This document shows, one piece after another, positions 17,357 to 25,816 of a stretch of DNA of 64,000 nt (its first letter is position 1; the number at the start of each line of letters is the position of its first letter). Under the pieces are notes generated by a model. That model searched no databases. It was not told where the DNA came from and saw only the letters and a list, made by a program, of their open reading frames with translations. Both the position numbers and the translations under genes were made by a program. This stretch comes from DASSQJ01 sp963773655 (lineage in GTDB: Bacteria; Actinomycetota; Actinomycetes; Actinomycetales; Dermatophilaceae). The stretch is from positions 1 to 64,000 of the forward strand of contig CAVZBX010000006.1 in NCBI GenBank assembly GCA_963773655.1. Reading direction: 5' to 3'.

Positions 17357-17385
17357 GGCGAGCTCCTCCCTCGTGGTCGTCGGGA

Positions 17386-17859
17386 TCAGCCGGCGAGGAG
17401 CTCGTCGAGCTTGGCGTAGCCCTCGGCCATGCCGGTCTCCATGCCCGAGGAGACCATGGCGTCGCGGCCCTCGACGGTGCGGCCGATGCTCCGGCCGCGC
17501 AACCGGGTGCGCCCGTCGCCGAGGTCCTCGAAGGTCATGAACTCGAGCGCGACCTCGTCGGGCATCCCCTCGAACTCGAAGGTCTGGAGCGCGAACTCGT
17601 TCTCCCGCACCGTGTGGAAGCACCCCCGGAACCAGTACTCGTTGCCGCTTGGGTCGCGGTGCACGTAGCGGTATCCGCCGCCGGAGACGAAGTCCCAGCG
17701 CTCGGCGACCATCTCGTAGCCGCGGGGGCCGAGCCACCGGACCACCTTGGCGGGGTCACGGTGGGCGTCGAAGACCGCGGCGACGGGCGCGTCGAACTCG
17801 CGGGTGAAGTCGATCCACGGCACGCCGGCCGGGACGTCGAGGTGGAGTGGGTTGGTCAT
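17386..17859 (-). CDS. SRPBCC/AHSA1-family protein
   Basis: 157 residues, a single START/Bet v1-like domain: DFTREFDAPVAAVFDAHRDP, VRWLGPRGYEM, GGGYRYVHRDPSGNEYWFRG and MVSSGMETGMAEGYAKLDEL, all typical of AHSA1 proteins paired with ArsR regulators. The ATG at 17859 overlaps the stop of the ArsR gene (ATGA), so translation is coupled. The cavity-forming fold suggests binding of a small hydrophobic ligand, possibly the signal or stress compound sensed by the operon. Confidence 0.88.
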   Translation of the reverse strand: MTNPLHLDVPAGVPWIDFTREFDAPVAAVFDAHRDPAKVVRWLGPRGYEMVAERWDFVSGGGYRYVHRDPSGNEYWFRGCFHTVRENEFALQTFEFEGMPDEVALEFMTFEDLGDGRTRLRGRSIGRTVEGRDAMVSSGMETGMAEGYAKLDELLAG

Positions 17860-18200
17860 GGTGCCTCCTTGTCGGTGACCCCGTGCTCCTCGGCGAGCAG
17901 GGCGTCGAGCCGGCGGAAGCGCTGCTCGTGAGCGAGCCGGTAGCCGTCGATCCACGCCGTGAGCCGCTCGAGGGCCGCGGGGTCCAGCGAGACCGGACGG
18001 CGCTGCGCCTCCCGGCCCTTGGTGACCAGGCCCGCCTTTTCGAGGACCCGGATGTGCCTCGAGACCGCCTGGAGGGAGATCTCGAAGGGTTCGGCGATCT
18101 CGTTCACCGTGGCCGGCCCCCGGCTCAGGCGGGCGATGATCGCCCGGCGGACGGGGTCGGCGAGGGCTGTGAACCCCGCATCCACCCGTTCGTCGTCCAT
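17856..18200 (-). CDS. ArsR-family winged-helix repressor
   Basis: 114 residues. FTALADPVRRAIIARLSRGP, then VNEIAEPFEISLQAVSRHIRVLEKAGLV is the ArsR DNA-binding core. No metal-binding CxC motif is present, so it is unlikely to be a classic metal sensor; it belongs to the non-metal branch that travels with SRPBCC genes. The ATG at 18200 is preferred because a full promoter places transcription start on it; an upstream TTG at 18212 would lie inside the -10. Probably autoregulates the ArsR-SRPBCC-VOC operon. Confidence 0.9.
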   Translation of the reverse strand: MDDERVDAGFTALADPVRRAIIARLSRGPATVNEIAEPFEISLQAVSRHIRVLEKAGLVTKGREAQRRPVSLDPAALERLTAWIDGYRLAHEQRFRRLDALLAEEHGVTDKEAP

Positions 18201-18206
18201 CGCCGT

Positions 18207-18235
18207 ATTCAACCGCTTGCTTGATCAACTGTCAA
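18207..18235 (-). promoter_or_regulatory. Consensus-like promoter with embedded palindrome (arsR operon)
   Basis: On the minus strand TTGACA (18235-18230) and TTGAAT (18212-18207) are separated by exactly 17 bp, and the -10 ends 6 nt before the ATG. The spacer holds the palindrome TTGATCAA (18221-18228), a candidate ArsR operator. This is an unusually AT-rich patch for the window. Confidence 0.7.
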
Positions 18236-18339
18236 GTTTAATTCCCGCTCGCGGACGCCGACCTCTCGGCGGACGTTCGAGGTGCTTCCCCCGTCGTCTG
18301 CGGTCGCGTCGCCGACCGAGGCGCACGGACCGCCGGTCC

Positions 18340-18345
18340 TAGGGT
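18340..18345 (+). promoter_or_regulatory. -10 box for leaderless AGE epimerase transcript
   Basis: TAGGGT ends 6 nt before GTG 18352. Confidence 0.55.
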
Positions 18346-18351
18346 TGCCTC

Positions 18352-19536
18352 GTGGCGACCGACGTGAGCACGTCGTGGCTGGACCTGCCCCTGCACCGAA
18401 CGTGGCTGCAGGCGGGGTTCGCGCGCGTGCTGCGCTTCGCGCTCGGCTCGATCCGGGACGGCGGAGGGTTCCACTGGCTGGGCGCGGACGGCCGCCCGCT
18501 GCCCGGCCGCCGCCCCCAGCTCTTCCTCACCGCCCGGATGACGCACGTCGCGGCCACCGGGGTGCGCCTGGGCGTGCCCGGTGCGGGCGAGCTGCTCGAC
18601 CACGGCGCCGCCTCGCTGCTCGGCCTGCACGCCGACTCCGATCACGGTGGGTGGCTCAGCGAGCCCGGCACCGTGACCCGGAAGGCCGCCTACGACCACG
18701 TCCACGTGGGCCTGGCCGCCGCCTCCGCCGCCTCGGTCGGCCACCCCGACGGCCCGCTGCTGCTCGAGCGGGTGGCCGGGGTCGTGGACCGGCACCTCTG
18801 GGACGAGGACGCCCAGATGCTGCGGGAGTCCTTCGCGCCCGACTGGTCCGACGACGAGGACTACCGGGGCGCCAACGCCAACATGCACGGCGTCGAGGCC
18901 TTCCTCGCGATGGGCCGCGCCACCGGCGACGCCACATGGCACCGCCGGGCGCTCGCCGTCGCGACCCGGCTCGTCGACGGCGCCGCCCGCGAGCACGGCT
19001 GGCTGCTGCCGGAGCACTACACCCGCGACTGGCGGCCCCTGCCCGAGCACCACCGCGACCAGCCGATGCACCCGTTCCGCCCGTACGGCGCGACGCCCGG
19101 GCACTCGCTGGAGTGGGCCCGCTTCCTGCTCGACCTCGACACCTCGCCCCTGCTCCCCGACCGCCCGGGGTGGCTGGCGCCCGCCGCGGAGGCGCTCTCC
19201 CGCCGGGCCCTCGACGAGTGCTGGGCGCTCGACGGGCGACCGGGGCTGGTCTACACCGTCGACTGGGGGGGCGGCCCGGTGGCCACGGTGCGGCTGCACT
19301 GGCCGGTCTGCGAGGGCATCCAGGCGACCGCGGCCCTGCGCCGGCGCACCGGTGACCCGCACTGGGAGCGGTGGTACCGGCGGCTCTGGGACCACGCGGA
19401 GCGGTACTTCGTCGACGAGTCGGGGACGTGGCGCGGCGAGCTCGACGACGGGCTCGCGGAGGCGGGCACGCTGTGGCCCGGCCGTCCGGACGTCTACCAC
19501 TGCGGCGGCGCGCTCACCGGCCCGCTCGAGGCCTGA
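18352..19536 (+). CDS. AGE-family sugar epimerase/isomerase
   Basis: 394 residues, the usual length for the N-acylglucosamine 2-epimerase fold (alpha6/alpha6 barrel). Motifs include FLTARMTHVAATG, KAAYDHVHVGLAAASA, NANMHGVEAFLAM, GATPGHSLEWARFLL and WPVCEGIQATAAL; the conserved His and Glu residues in these lie in the barrel centre. The pattern resembles mannose isomerase/sulfoquinovose isomerase (YihS-like) members more than GlcNAc epimerase. Likely cytoplasmic aldose-ketose isomerisation; exact sugar unknown. It has a leaderless promoter and is followed by a hairpin terminator. Confidence 0.88.
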   Translation: MATDVSTSWLDLPLHRTWLQAGFARVLRFALGSIRDGGGFHWLGADGRPLPGRRPQLFLTARMTHVAATGVRLGVPGAGELLDHGAASLLGLHADSDHGGWLSEPGTVTRKAAYDHVHVGLAAASAASVGHPDGPLLLERVAGVVDRHLWDEDAQMLRESFAPDWSDDEDYRGANANMHGVEAFLAMGRATGDATWHRRALAVATRLVDGAAREHGWLLPEHYTRDWRPLPEHHRDQPMHPFRPYGATPGHSLEWARFLLDLDTSPLLPDRPGWLAPAAEALSRRALDECWALDGRPGLVYTVDWGGGPVATVRLHWPVCEGIQATAALRRRTGDPHWERWYRRLWDHAERYFVDESGTWRGELDDGLAEAGTLWPGRPDVYHCGGALTGPLEA

Positions 19537-19543
19537 GCGACCG

Positions 19544-19563
19544 GGCCCGGCGCCGGCCGGGCC
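19544..19563 (+). terminator. Hairpin after AGE epimerase
   Basis: GGCCCGGC, loop GCCG, GCCGGGCC, starting 8 nt after the stop codon. GC-rich stem without a T-run. Confidence 0.5.
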
Positions 19564-19620
19564 GGACGCGGCCCCCGCTCTCCGGCCTGCCGCGGACCCT
19601 CTTCCCGCAGGTCGGACGCC

Positions 19621-19638
19621 TTCGTTACCGATTCGTTA
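19621..19638 (+). promoter_or_regulatory. Direct repeat TTCGTTA x2 upstream of metalloprotease
   Basis: TTCGTTA at 19621-19627 and again at 19632-19638, 11 bp apart, so both face the same side of the helix. This AT-rich patch lies about 130 bp before the start of the secreted metalloprotease and is a candidate activator site or promoter element. Confidence 0.4.
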
Positions 19639-19769
19639 TCTCGGGTGCTCTTGCCACGGGCGCCTCCGCTTGGTGGTCTGTGGGGGCCGCTGCCGAGACC
19701 ACCAGGCAGCAGGGACACCACCGCACCCGGCCTGATCGGGCCGACCGCGGGACACAGAGGGAGAACACC

Positions 19770-21917
19770 ATGCACACAGGACACCGCGTGTCCCGTGGTT
19801 GGCGTGGAGCGATCGCAGCCGCAGCCGCGCTCGCCCTCGCCGCCTTCGGGGCACCCATCGCGTCCGCGGCGTCGAGCGGGAGCCCCGGGGACGAGACGAT
19901 CACCCTGGACCTCAACGACAGCGCGGCGGGGGGCACCTACGAGCAGGAGTTCGTGAGGGTCTACTCCAACACGACCGCGGACGGCACGCCCGTCTACATC
20001 TACGTCCCCGTCGGCACGCCGCTCGACGGGAGTGCCCCGACCGGCGTCGGGAGCATGGACCCGCAGGTGGACTGGAACCCGGATGACGACTTCGTCCCGT
20101 GCGCCGACGACACCGCCGACGACTACGTCGTCACGCAGCAGCAGATCAACTACCTCGGTGACGAGCTGACGAACCAGATCGTGCGGGTCAACGAGGAGCA
20201 CTTCGGCGAGATGGGTGCCGCGGTGCCGGGCGACCCGGCCACGGACTCCCTGGTCACCATCGTCTTCAACCTGCACGACGAGTCGATGTACGACTGCTCG
20301 GTGACGTCCTACACCGCCGGGTACTTCGCCCCTGACTTCATCGACAGCGCCGGCATGAACGTCATGGCGATCGACGCGTTCGACTGGGTCAACCGGGTCG
20401 GCGACGGCAGCCAGGGCTGGGACGACGGCGACGACTCGAACAACCGGCCCCAGCTCTACGAGGGCGTCTTCGCCCACGAGCTCGAGCACCTGCTGATGAA
20501 CTACAGCGACCCCGGCGAGCTGTCCTGGGTCGACGAGGGTCTCGCCGACTTCGCGGTGTTCCTCAACGGCTACGACGTGGGCGGGTCGCACCTGACCTAC
20601 CACCAGGTGTTCCACCACGAGACCTCGCTGACCCGCTGGGGCGGCGGCCTCGAGAACTACGGCGCCTCCTACACCTTCTTCCAGTACCTCTGGGAGCAGG
20701 CCGGCGGCAACGGTGACGGCACCTACGAGCCCGACCTCCAGTACGACGGCTTCGGCGGTGACCTGCTCATCAAGAACATCTTCGAGGAGCCGCTGAACGG
20801 GATGGAGGGCGTCCAGGCCGCCATCGACGCGTTCAACGCCGAGACCGGGGGCGACCTGCGCTCGGTCGAGGAGCTGTTCCAGGACTGGGCCGTCGCGGTG
20901 TACCTCGACGACGAGGGCTCGGACCGCTGGGACATCAAGGCGGTCGACTTCGGTGACCCCGCGTACACCACGTGGACCATCGACATCGCCAACGAGAACT
21001 TCTGGGACGACCGCGGGATCTACAAGGGCGCCCTTCCCGACGCCAAGTGGGACCGGCTGAAGAACAAGGTCGACCAGACGGCGCTGCCCTTCGGCCTCGC
21101 CTACGAGCGGTTCCGCAACCCGGGCCCGACGTTCTCGTTCGAGTTCTCCGGTGACCCGACGACCCAGGTGGCCCCGCACAGCGAGCCCACGCACTGGTAC
21201 GCCGGCTATGCCAGCCAGTCCGACCACGTGCTCGGCGTCGACACCGACGGTGACGTGCAGTCGCTCGACTTCTGGACCTGGCACTTCATCGAGGAGGGCT
21301 GGGACTACGGCTTCGTCGAGGCCCTCGTCGGTGGCAACTGGCAGACCGTCCCGCTGGTGAACGACGCCGACGAGACCGTCACCACGAACGACGACCCGCA
21401 CGGGAACAACACCGAGGGCAACGGCCTCACCGGCACCTCGGGCGGCGAGTACTTCGTGGACGACCCGGAGTACATCCACCTGACGGCTCAGCTGCCGGAG
21501 GGCACGACCGACGTGCGGTTCCGGTACTCGACCGACGCCGCGTACCTCGACACCGGCTGGTTCGTCGACGACGTCGTCGTCGACGACTCCGCCGCCGACC
21601 TGGTTCCGGAGGGCGAGGGCTGGTTCGAGACCACCGGCACGCAGGACAACGAGTGGGCCGTCCAGCTCATCTCGACCTGCGACCTCACGCCGGGGACGGA
21701 CTCCGACGGTGAGATCGTGGACGACGCCGGCAACTACGTCTACCGCTTCGTCGGTGACGAGTTCTCGGAGAGCGGCTTCGACACCTCGTGCGCCAACGGC
21801 ACCAAGCGCGACGTCACCGCGGTCGTCTCCAACATGCCGAGCGGGGACCTGACCGTCCTCGACGCCGACTACGACTTCCGTCTGGTCGGCGCCGGCAAGG
21901 CCAAGGGCAAGGGCTGA
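19770..21917 (+). CDS. Large secreted zinc metalloprotease (M6/immune inhibitor A-like)
   Basis: 715 residues from ATG 19770 (AGAGGGAG upstream). A Sec signal peptide ends near PIASAAS. The zincin motif is FAHELEHLLMNY, HELEH near residues 235-239, followed by SWVDEGLADFAVFL, which supplies the extended-site Glu. Codon use and composition are Asp/Glu-rich, which points to a secreted, possibly calcium-binding, acidic protein. The C-terminal 250 residues (FWTWHFIEEGWDYGFVEAL, then DTGWFVDDVVVDD) look like the beta-sandwich seen in immune inhibitor A proteases. Likely degrades extracellular proteins. A strong hairpin follows. Confidence 0.85.
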   Translation: MHTGHRVSRGWRGAIAAAAALALAAFGAPIASAASSGSPGDETITLDLNDSAAGGTYEQEFVRVYSNTTADGTPVYIYVPVGTPLDGSAPTGVGSMDPQVDWNPDDDFVPCADDTADDYVVTQQQINYLGDELTNQIVRVNEEHFGEMGAAVPGDPATDSLVTIVFNLHDESMYDCSVTSYTAGYFAPDFIDSAGMNVMAIDAFDWVNRVGDGSQGWDDGDDSNNRPQLYEGVFAHELEHLLMNYSDPGELSWVDEGLADFAVFLNGYDVGGSHLTYHQVFHHETSLTRWGGGLENYGASYTFFQYLWEQAGGNGDGTYEPDLQYDGFGGDLLIKNIFEEPLNGMEGVQAAIDAFNAETGGDLRSVEELFQDWAVAVYLDDEGSDRWDIKAVDFGDPAYTTWTIDIANENFWDDRGIYKGALPDAKWDRLKNKVDQTALPFGLAYERFRNPGPTFSFEFSGDPTTQVAPHSEPTHWYAGYASQSDHVLGVDTDGDVQSLDFWTWHFIEEGWDYGFVEALVGGNWQTVPLVNDADETVTTNDDPHGNNTEGNGLTGTSGGEYFVDDPEYIHLTAQLPEGTTDVRFRYSTDAAYLDTGWFVDDVVVDDSAADLVPEGEGWFETTGTQDNEWAVQLISTCDLTPGTDSDGEIVDDAGNYVYRFVGDEFSESGFDTSCANGTKRDVTAVVSNMPSGDLTVLDADYDFRLVGAGKAKGKG

Positions 21918-21940
21918 CCGCCCGAGCTCCACGGCACACC

Positions 21941-21972
21941 GGGGCCGGGTCCGCACCAGCGGGCCCGGCCCC
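21941..21972. terminator. Bidirectional terminator-like hairpin
   Basis: GGGGCCGGG pairs with CCCGGCCCC, with an inner CCGC/GCGG stem and loop ACCA. It lies between the convergent metalloprotease and DUF1116 genes. Confidence 0.65.
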
Positions 21973-22058
21973 TGCCGCTGCCTGCGGGCAGCCGACGGCG
22001 TCGCCGTCGCCGACGCCCACGCGCGTCGAACCCCGTGCGCCAGGCAGCGCCGGGGGCG

Positions 22059-23465
22059 TCAGTCGGGCACGGCCGCCGCAAGTGCCCGCAGCGCCCCGGC
22101 GAAGCACTCCTGGGGCGGGGTGACCAGACCGGCCCCGACCTGCCCGGTGCCGGCGACGCGGCCGGCCATCCCGGTGTTGATCTGCGGGAGCATCCCGGTG
22201 CGCACCACCGTGACGACGTCGATGCCGACCGGGGTGCCCCGGAACCCGAGGATCGGCACCTGGAAGACGGGGTGCTCGCCGACGGTCAGCTCGTACATCC
22301 GCCGGGTCGTCGCCAGCGCGAACGGGACGTCGCCGCCGACGAACCGCACGATGGCGGGTGCGGCGGCCATCGCGAAGCCGCCGAGACCGCCGGTCTCGGT
22401 GATGGCCGAGTCGCCGATGTCGGGGTTGGCGTCCTCGGGCCCGAAGTCGCCGAGGAAGAGGCCCTCCGGGGTGTTCGCGGGCCCGGTGAACCACTGGGGC
22501 CCGGTGCCCGACACCCGGATGCCGAAGTCGGTGCCGTTGCGGGCCATCGTCGTCACGACGGTGGAGCCGGGGATGTCCTCGGCGGCGCGGGTGGCGAGCT
22601 TGGCCGCGGGCATCCCGAGGTTGAGGAAGAAGTGCTCGTTGGCGCCGGAGAAGCGGGCCACCTCGGCGACGACGTCGGAGGGGGCGTCGGCGGTGATGAT
22701 GCCGGGCAGCAGCTCACGCAGGAGCATGAGGGAGCCCGCCCGGTTGCGGTTGTGCCCCTCGTCGCCCATCTGGAGCATCTGGGCGATGATCGCGCGGATG
22801 TCGACCGGCCCGACCGTGCGCACCGCGTGCCGCAGCACCGGCCCGAGCACGTCGCCCATCCACCGCAGCCGGGCGATGACCTCGGGCGAGTAGGCCCCGT
22901 AGCGGAGCACCTTCCCGAGCCCCTCGTTGAGGGTGCACCACGACCCGTTGCCGTGCACCTCGTCGCGCAGGGCGTACATCCACATCGACGGGCTGACGAC
23001 CCCGGCCATCGGGCCGACGGCGCCGCGGTGGTGGCAGGGCTCGAGGTCGAAGTCGCCCGCGGCGAGCCGACGCTCGGCCTCCTCGGCGTCATCGGCGAGG
23101 CCCTCGAGGAGCACCGCGCCGACGAGCGCTCCCCGCAGCGGACCGCTGGCCCGCTCCCACTCGATGGGCGGTCCGGCGTGGAGGAAGGTGCCCCGCTCGA
23201 GGCCGACCGCCTCGGACGCGGGCGCGACGTCGACGAGCACGGCCTCGGCGCTCGTCATCCGCTCCAGCGCGAGGGCGTTGGCGTCCACGCGTCGCGGGTC
23301 CGCCATCACCCGGGCGACCTCGGCGGCGGTGACCCCGACGGGTGGGCGCCAGTCGACCTCGGTGACCGGCACTGCCTGGGCGCGGAGCGTGTCGGCGAAC
23401 AGGGTCACCCCGGACGTGGCGACGACGGGGTCGCGGGTGAGCAGACCGTGCAGCGGGGCGGTCAT
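22059..23465 (-). CDS. DUF1116 protein, AllG/YlbE-like carbamoyltransferase subunit
   Basis: 468 residues. DUF1116 landmarks are clear: GPMAGVVSPSMWMYALRDE, GDEGHNRNRAGSLML, NEHFFLNLGMPAAKL, MARNGTDFGIRVSG and GGLGGFAMAAAPAIVRFVGG. In E. coli the homologue AllG (YlbE) works with AllF (FdrA) and AllH as oxamate carbamoyltransferase, splitting oxalurate with phosphate into oxamate and carbamoyl phosphate. Here it is the last gene of a three-gene operon; the ATG at 23465 overlaps the fdrA stop. No other allantoin genes are nearby, so a different carbamoylated substrate is likely (see the pathway finding). Confidence 0.88.
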   Translation of the reverse strand: MTAPLHGLLTRDPVVATSGVTLFADTLRAQAVPVTEVDWRPPVGVTAAEVARVMADPRRVDANALALERMTSAEAVLVDVAPASEAVGLERGTFLHAGPPIEWERASGPLRGALVGAVLLEGLADDAEEAERRLAAGDFDLEPCHHRGAVGPMAGVVSPSMWMYALRDEVHGNGSWCTLNEGLGKVLRYGAYSPEVIARLRWMGDVLGPVLRHAVRTVGPVDIRAIIAQMLQMGDEGHNRNRAGSLMLLRELLPGIITADAPSDVVAEVARFSGANEHFFLNLGMPAAKLATRAAEDIPGSTVVTTMARNGTDFGIRVSGTGPQWFTGPANTPEGLFLGDFGPEDANPDIGDSAITETGGLGGFAMAAAPAIVRFVGGDVPFALATTRRMYELTVGEHPVFQVPILGFRGTPVGIDVVTVVRTGMLPQINTGMAGRVAGTGQVGAGLVTPPQECFAGALRALAAAVPD

Positions 23466-24958
23466 CGCGTGCTCCTCAGCTCGGCGACGGCGTGGCGGGC
23501 GGCGGCGGCGTTGGAGAGGAACACCGACGCGCCGGCTGCGGCCAGGGCCGCCTGGCAGGCGCCTCGGTCCTGCGGGTCGGCGTCGGTGCCGCAGAGGGAG
23601 ACGACGACGGGCAGGGCGCGGCCCTCGGCGTGGGCGCTGGCGCGGGCCGCGGCGACGGCGTCGGCGAGGTCGTGGCCGGGGTCGGGGTGGGCCCCGTGGC
23701 CGAGGACCAGGTCGAGCAGGAGCACGCCGCACGTGGGGTCGGCCGCCTCGGCGGCGATCCGCTCGGTGCGCAGGGTCGGGTCGATCATCGGGTGGGCCCG
23801 TCCCCGGGTCAGCTCGTCGGCGCCGTAGTCGACGACCGCGTGCCCGCGGGTGGCGAGGTCGGGCGGGAGCGCGTGCTCGGGATCGTGCCCGAGGTTGGAG
23901 GCGACGGGCCCGAGCACGCCGGCGGCGATGGTGGCGGCCTCCTCGGCGAGGGTGCCGCCGCAGAAGAGTCCCCGCAGCGAGGGCCCCCGGGTGAAGGCGG
24001 GGTCCTCAGGGGCGGCGACGTGCTGCGGCCAGCCGGGCACCTCGTGGCTTTCGGCGGCCAGGGCCTCCTCGACCGCGGCGGTGAGGTCCGGGCGGCCGGG
24101 GCCGAGAGTGGCCCAGTGGACGCGCAGCCCGAGCGCCTCGGCATCGGCGCGGACCAGGTCGAGGACGGCGGCGTCGGGGGGCTTGGAGACGACGACGACG
24201 CTCTCGGTGGCGGGGTCGTCGGCAAGGGCGTGCAGCGCCTGCCGGGTGGAGCGGCCCGCGACCGCGGCGGAGAGGTCGCGCCCGCCCACCCCCAGGCAGT
24301 GGCTGACGCCGACGCCCGCGGCATCGAGCAGGCACATCACCTGCTGCGCACCGGTGCCGCTGGCAGCGACGAGGCCGACCGAACCCGGCGCCACGACGTT
24401 GCAGAAGCCGAGCGCGGCGCCGCCGACGAGGGCGGTGCCGCAGTCGGGGCCCATGACGAGGAGGTCGGCGGCGGCCGCCGCGACCTTGAGCCGTACCTCG
24501 TCCTCGACCGGCACGTTGTCGGAGAAGAGCATCACCGAGGCTCCTGCCGCGAGCGCGTCGAAGGCCTCGGTGACGGCGTGCTCGCCGGGGACGGAGACGA
24601 CGGTGAGCCCCGCCCCCGAGCGGCGCACCGCCGAGCCGAGGGTCATCGGCGGCACCTCCTCGGCGGCAGTGCCGGTGTCCGCCTCCGACCGCAGCGCACT
24701 CAGCTCGTGGTCGACGGCGGCCAGCCCCGCCCGCGCCGCCTCCTCGTCCTCCGCGCGGAGGGCCACGACGAGGTCGTTGGGGCCGGCCTCCGGAGGCACG
24801 TCGAAGCCCATCCCCCGAAGGACGTCGCAGTTCAGCTCGGTGGCCATGGCCACCTGCGCCGCCTCGACCCCCGCCGTGCCGGCGACCGCCCTGCTCACCT
24901 GGAGCAGGCTGACCGAGTCGTGGTAGGCGCCGCGGCGGAGCTCGACGTGGACGGTCAT
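23462..24958 (-). CDS. fdrA: FdrA/AllF-like protein (succinyl-CoA synthetase-related)
   Basis: 498 residues, in line with FdrA proteins. MATELNCDVLRGMGFD marks the N-terminal part. VVSVPGEHAVTEAFDAL, MGPDCGTALVGGAALGFCN and GLVAASGTGAQQVMCLLDAAG form the CoA-ligase-like nucleotide/phosphate fold, and GLFCGGTLAEEA with VVDYGADELTRGRAHPMID the C-terminal part. In the AllFGH complex this subunit is thought to handle the phosphoryl/carbamoyl transfer. It overlaps both neighbours by four bases, so the three are made together. The central position and stoichiometric overlap support a complex. Confidence 0.9.
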   Translation of the reverse strand: MTVHVELRRGAYHDSVSLLQVSRAVAGTAGVEAAQVAMATELNCDVLRGMGFDVPPEAGPNDLVVALRAEDEEAARAGLAAVDHELSALRSEADTGTAAEEVPPMTLGSAVRRSGAGLTVVSVPGEHAVTEAFDALAAGASVMLFSDNVPVEDEVRLKVAAAAADLLVMGPDCGTALVGGAALGFCNVVAPGSVGLVAASGTGAQQVMCLLDAAGVGVSHCLGVGGRDLSAAVAGRSTRQALHALADDPATESVVVVSKPPDAAVLDLVRADAEALGLRVHWATLGPGRPDLTAAVEEALAAESHEVPGWPQHVAAPEDPAFTRGPSLRGLFCGGTLAEEAATIAAGVLGPVASNLGHDPEHALPPDLATRGHAVVDYGADELTRGRAHPMIDPTLRTERIAAEAADPTCGVLLLDLVLGHGAHPDPGHDLADAVAAARASAHAEGRALPVVVSLCGTDADPQDRGACQAALAAAGASVFLSNAAAARHAVAELRSTR

Positions 24959-25782
24959 GCGGCGGTCCTCCCGGACGGTAGGGGTTCGGCGAGGGCGCCG
25001 AGCGCGGCGCCGAGGCCGGCGACGAGGTCGGAGCCCGAGTGGTGGCCGAGGGCGAGGACGGGCGGCAGCAGGAGCTCGGTGCCGCGGCCGTCGCCGGCGG
25101 CGGCGGCCTCGACGAGGGCGACCACCTCGGGAACCGCCCAGCCGTCCGCCGCCGCCTCGAGCAGGGCCGCGGAGACGGCGGTGGTCGCCGACAGCCGGCT
25201 CCGGACGGCGCCGGCCAGGACCCCGGCGCGGTCGCTGCCCAGGGCGCGAGCGGCCAGGAGGGCGGCGGCGAGGGCGTCGTCACCGCTCGGGGTCAGGCCG
25301 TGGCCCCGCCCGACCAGGGCCGCCACCGCGGCGGCCGGCCCGGGCGCCGTGACGGCCGCGCGGACCGGAGCGTCCAGCCAACGCGACCCCTCGCCCGCCG
25401 CCACGCGCAGGATGCGCGCGGCAGCCCGCGGGTCGCCTCCGCGCCCGGACCGCACCCGGCTCGGGCGCCAGGAGCGGACGCCGCGCACCGTCAGCCCGGG
25501 CATCCGCACCTCGCCGCCACCGACGCCGATCGCGTCACCCGCCCGCACCGTCCAGTGGAGCTGCGCGGACGTCTGCGCCAGGCGCAGGGCGGGCGGCAGC
25601 GCGACGGCGTCGCGGGCCAGGACCGGCAGCACGGTGCCCGCCACCGAGACGTAGACGCCGAAGCGGTGGACCCCGGCGACCACGGCTGGTCGTGGCGGCC
25701 GGTCCAGCAGCTGTCGGGTGAGGGGGGACACCGCGGCCGGCAGCACCCGGTCGGGCACGAGGGCCGACCGGGTCTCGAACAT
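24955..25782 (-). CDS. DUF2877 protein, AllH-like subunit
   Basis: 275 residues, first gene of the trio. The DUF2877 signature GRGHGLTPSGDDALAAALLA is present, followed by TTAVSAALLEAAADGW and VLALGHHSGSDLVAGL. Its E. coli counterpart AllH is the third part of oxamate carbamoyltransferase. The ATG at 25782 is 34 bp from the start of the divergent pucR gene, and a TAGCGT box ends 6 nt before it, so the operon mRNA is probably leaderless. Control by the PucR protein is likely. Confidence 0.87.
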   Translation of the reverse strand: MFETRSALVPDRVLPAAVSPLTRQLLDRPPRPAVVAGVHRFGVYVSVAGTVLPVLARDAVALPPALRLAQTSAQLHWTVRAGDAIGVGGGEVRMPGLTVRGVRSWRPSRVRSGRGGDPRAAARILRVAAGEGSRWLDAPVRAAVTAPGPAAAVAALVGRGHGLTPSGDDALAAALLAARALGSDRAGVLAGAVRSRLSATTAVSAALLEAAADGWAVPEVVALVEAAAAGDGRGTELLLPPVLALGHHSGSDLVAGLGAALGALAEPLPSGRTAA

Positions 25783-25816
25783 ACGGTGACGCTAGTGAGG
25801 TGGCTACAGTGACCCG
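25783..25816. promoter_or_regulatory. Divergent, back-to-back leaderless promoters (allH-like / pucR)
   Basis: Minus strand TAGCGT (25789-25794) ends 6 nt before ATG 25782; plus strand TACAGT (25805-25810) ends 6 nt before ATG 25817. Each promoter's -35 region would lie inside the other gene's -10 or coding start, so the two are likely to exclude each other or share one regulator site. Confidence 0.65.

Noticed and set aside
19494..21956. 820-codon open frame on the strand opposite the secreted metalloprotease
   Set aside because: It is Val/Gly/Arg/Asp-rich shadow coding of a well supported gene (signal peptide, HELEH motif); such mirror frames are common in very GC-rich DNA.
22059..25782. 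Classical allantoin degradation operon
   Set aside because: Only the FdrA/DUF1116/DUF2877 genes are present; all other allantoin genes are missing from the window.
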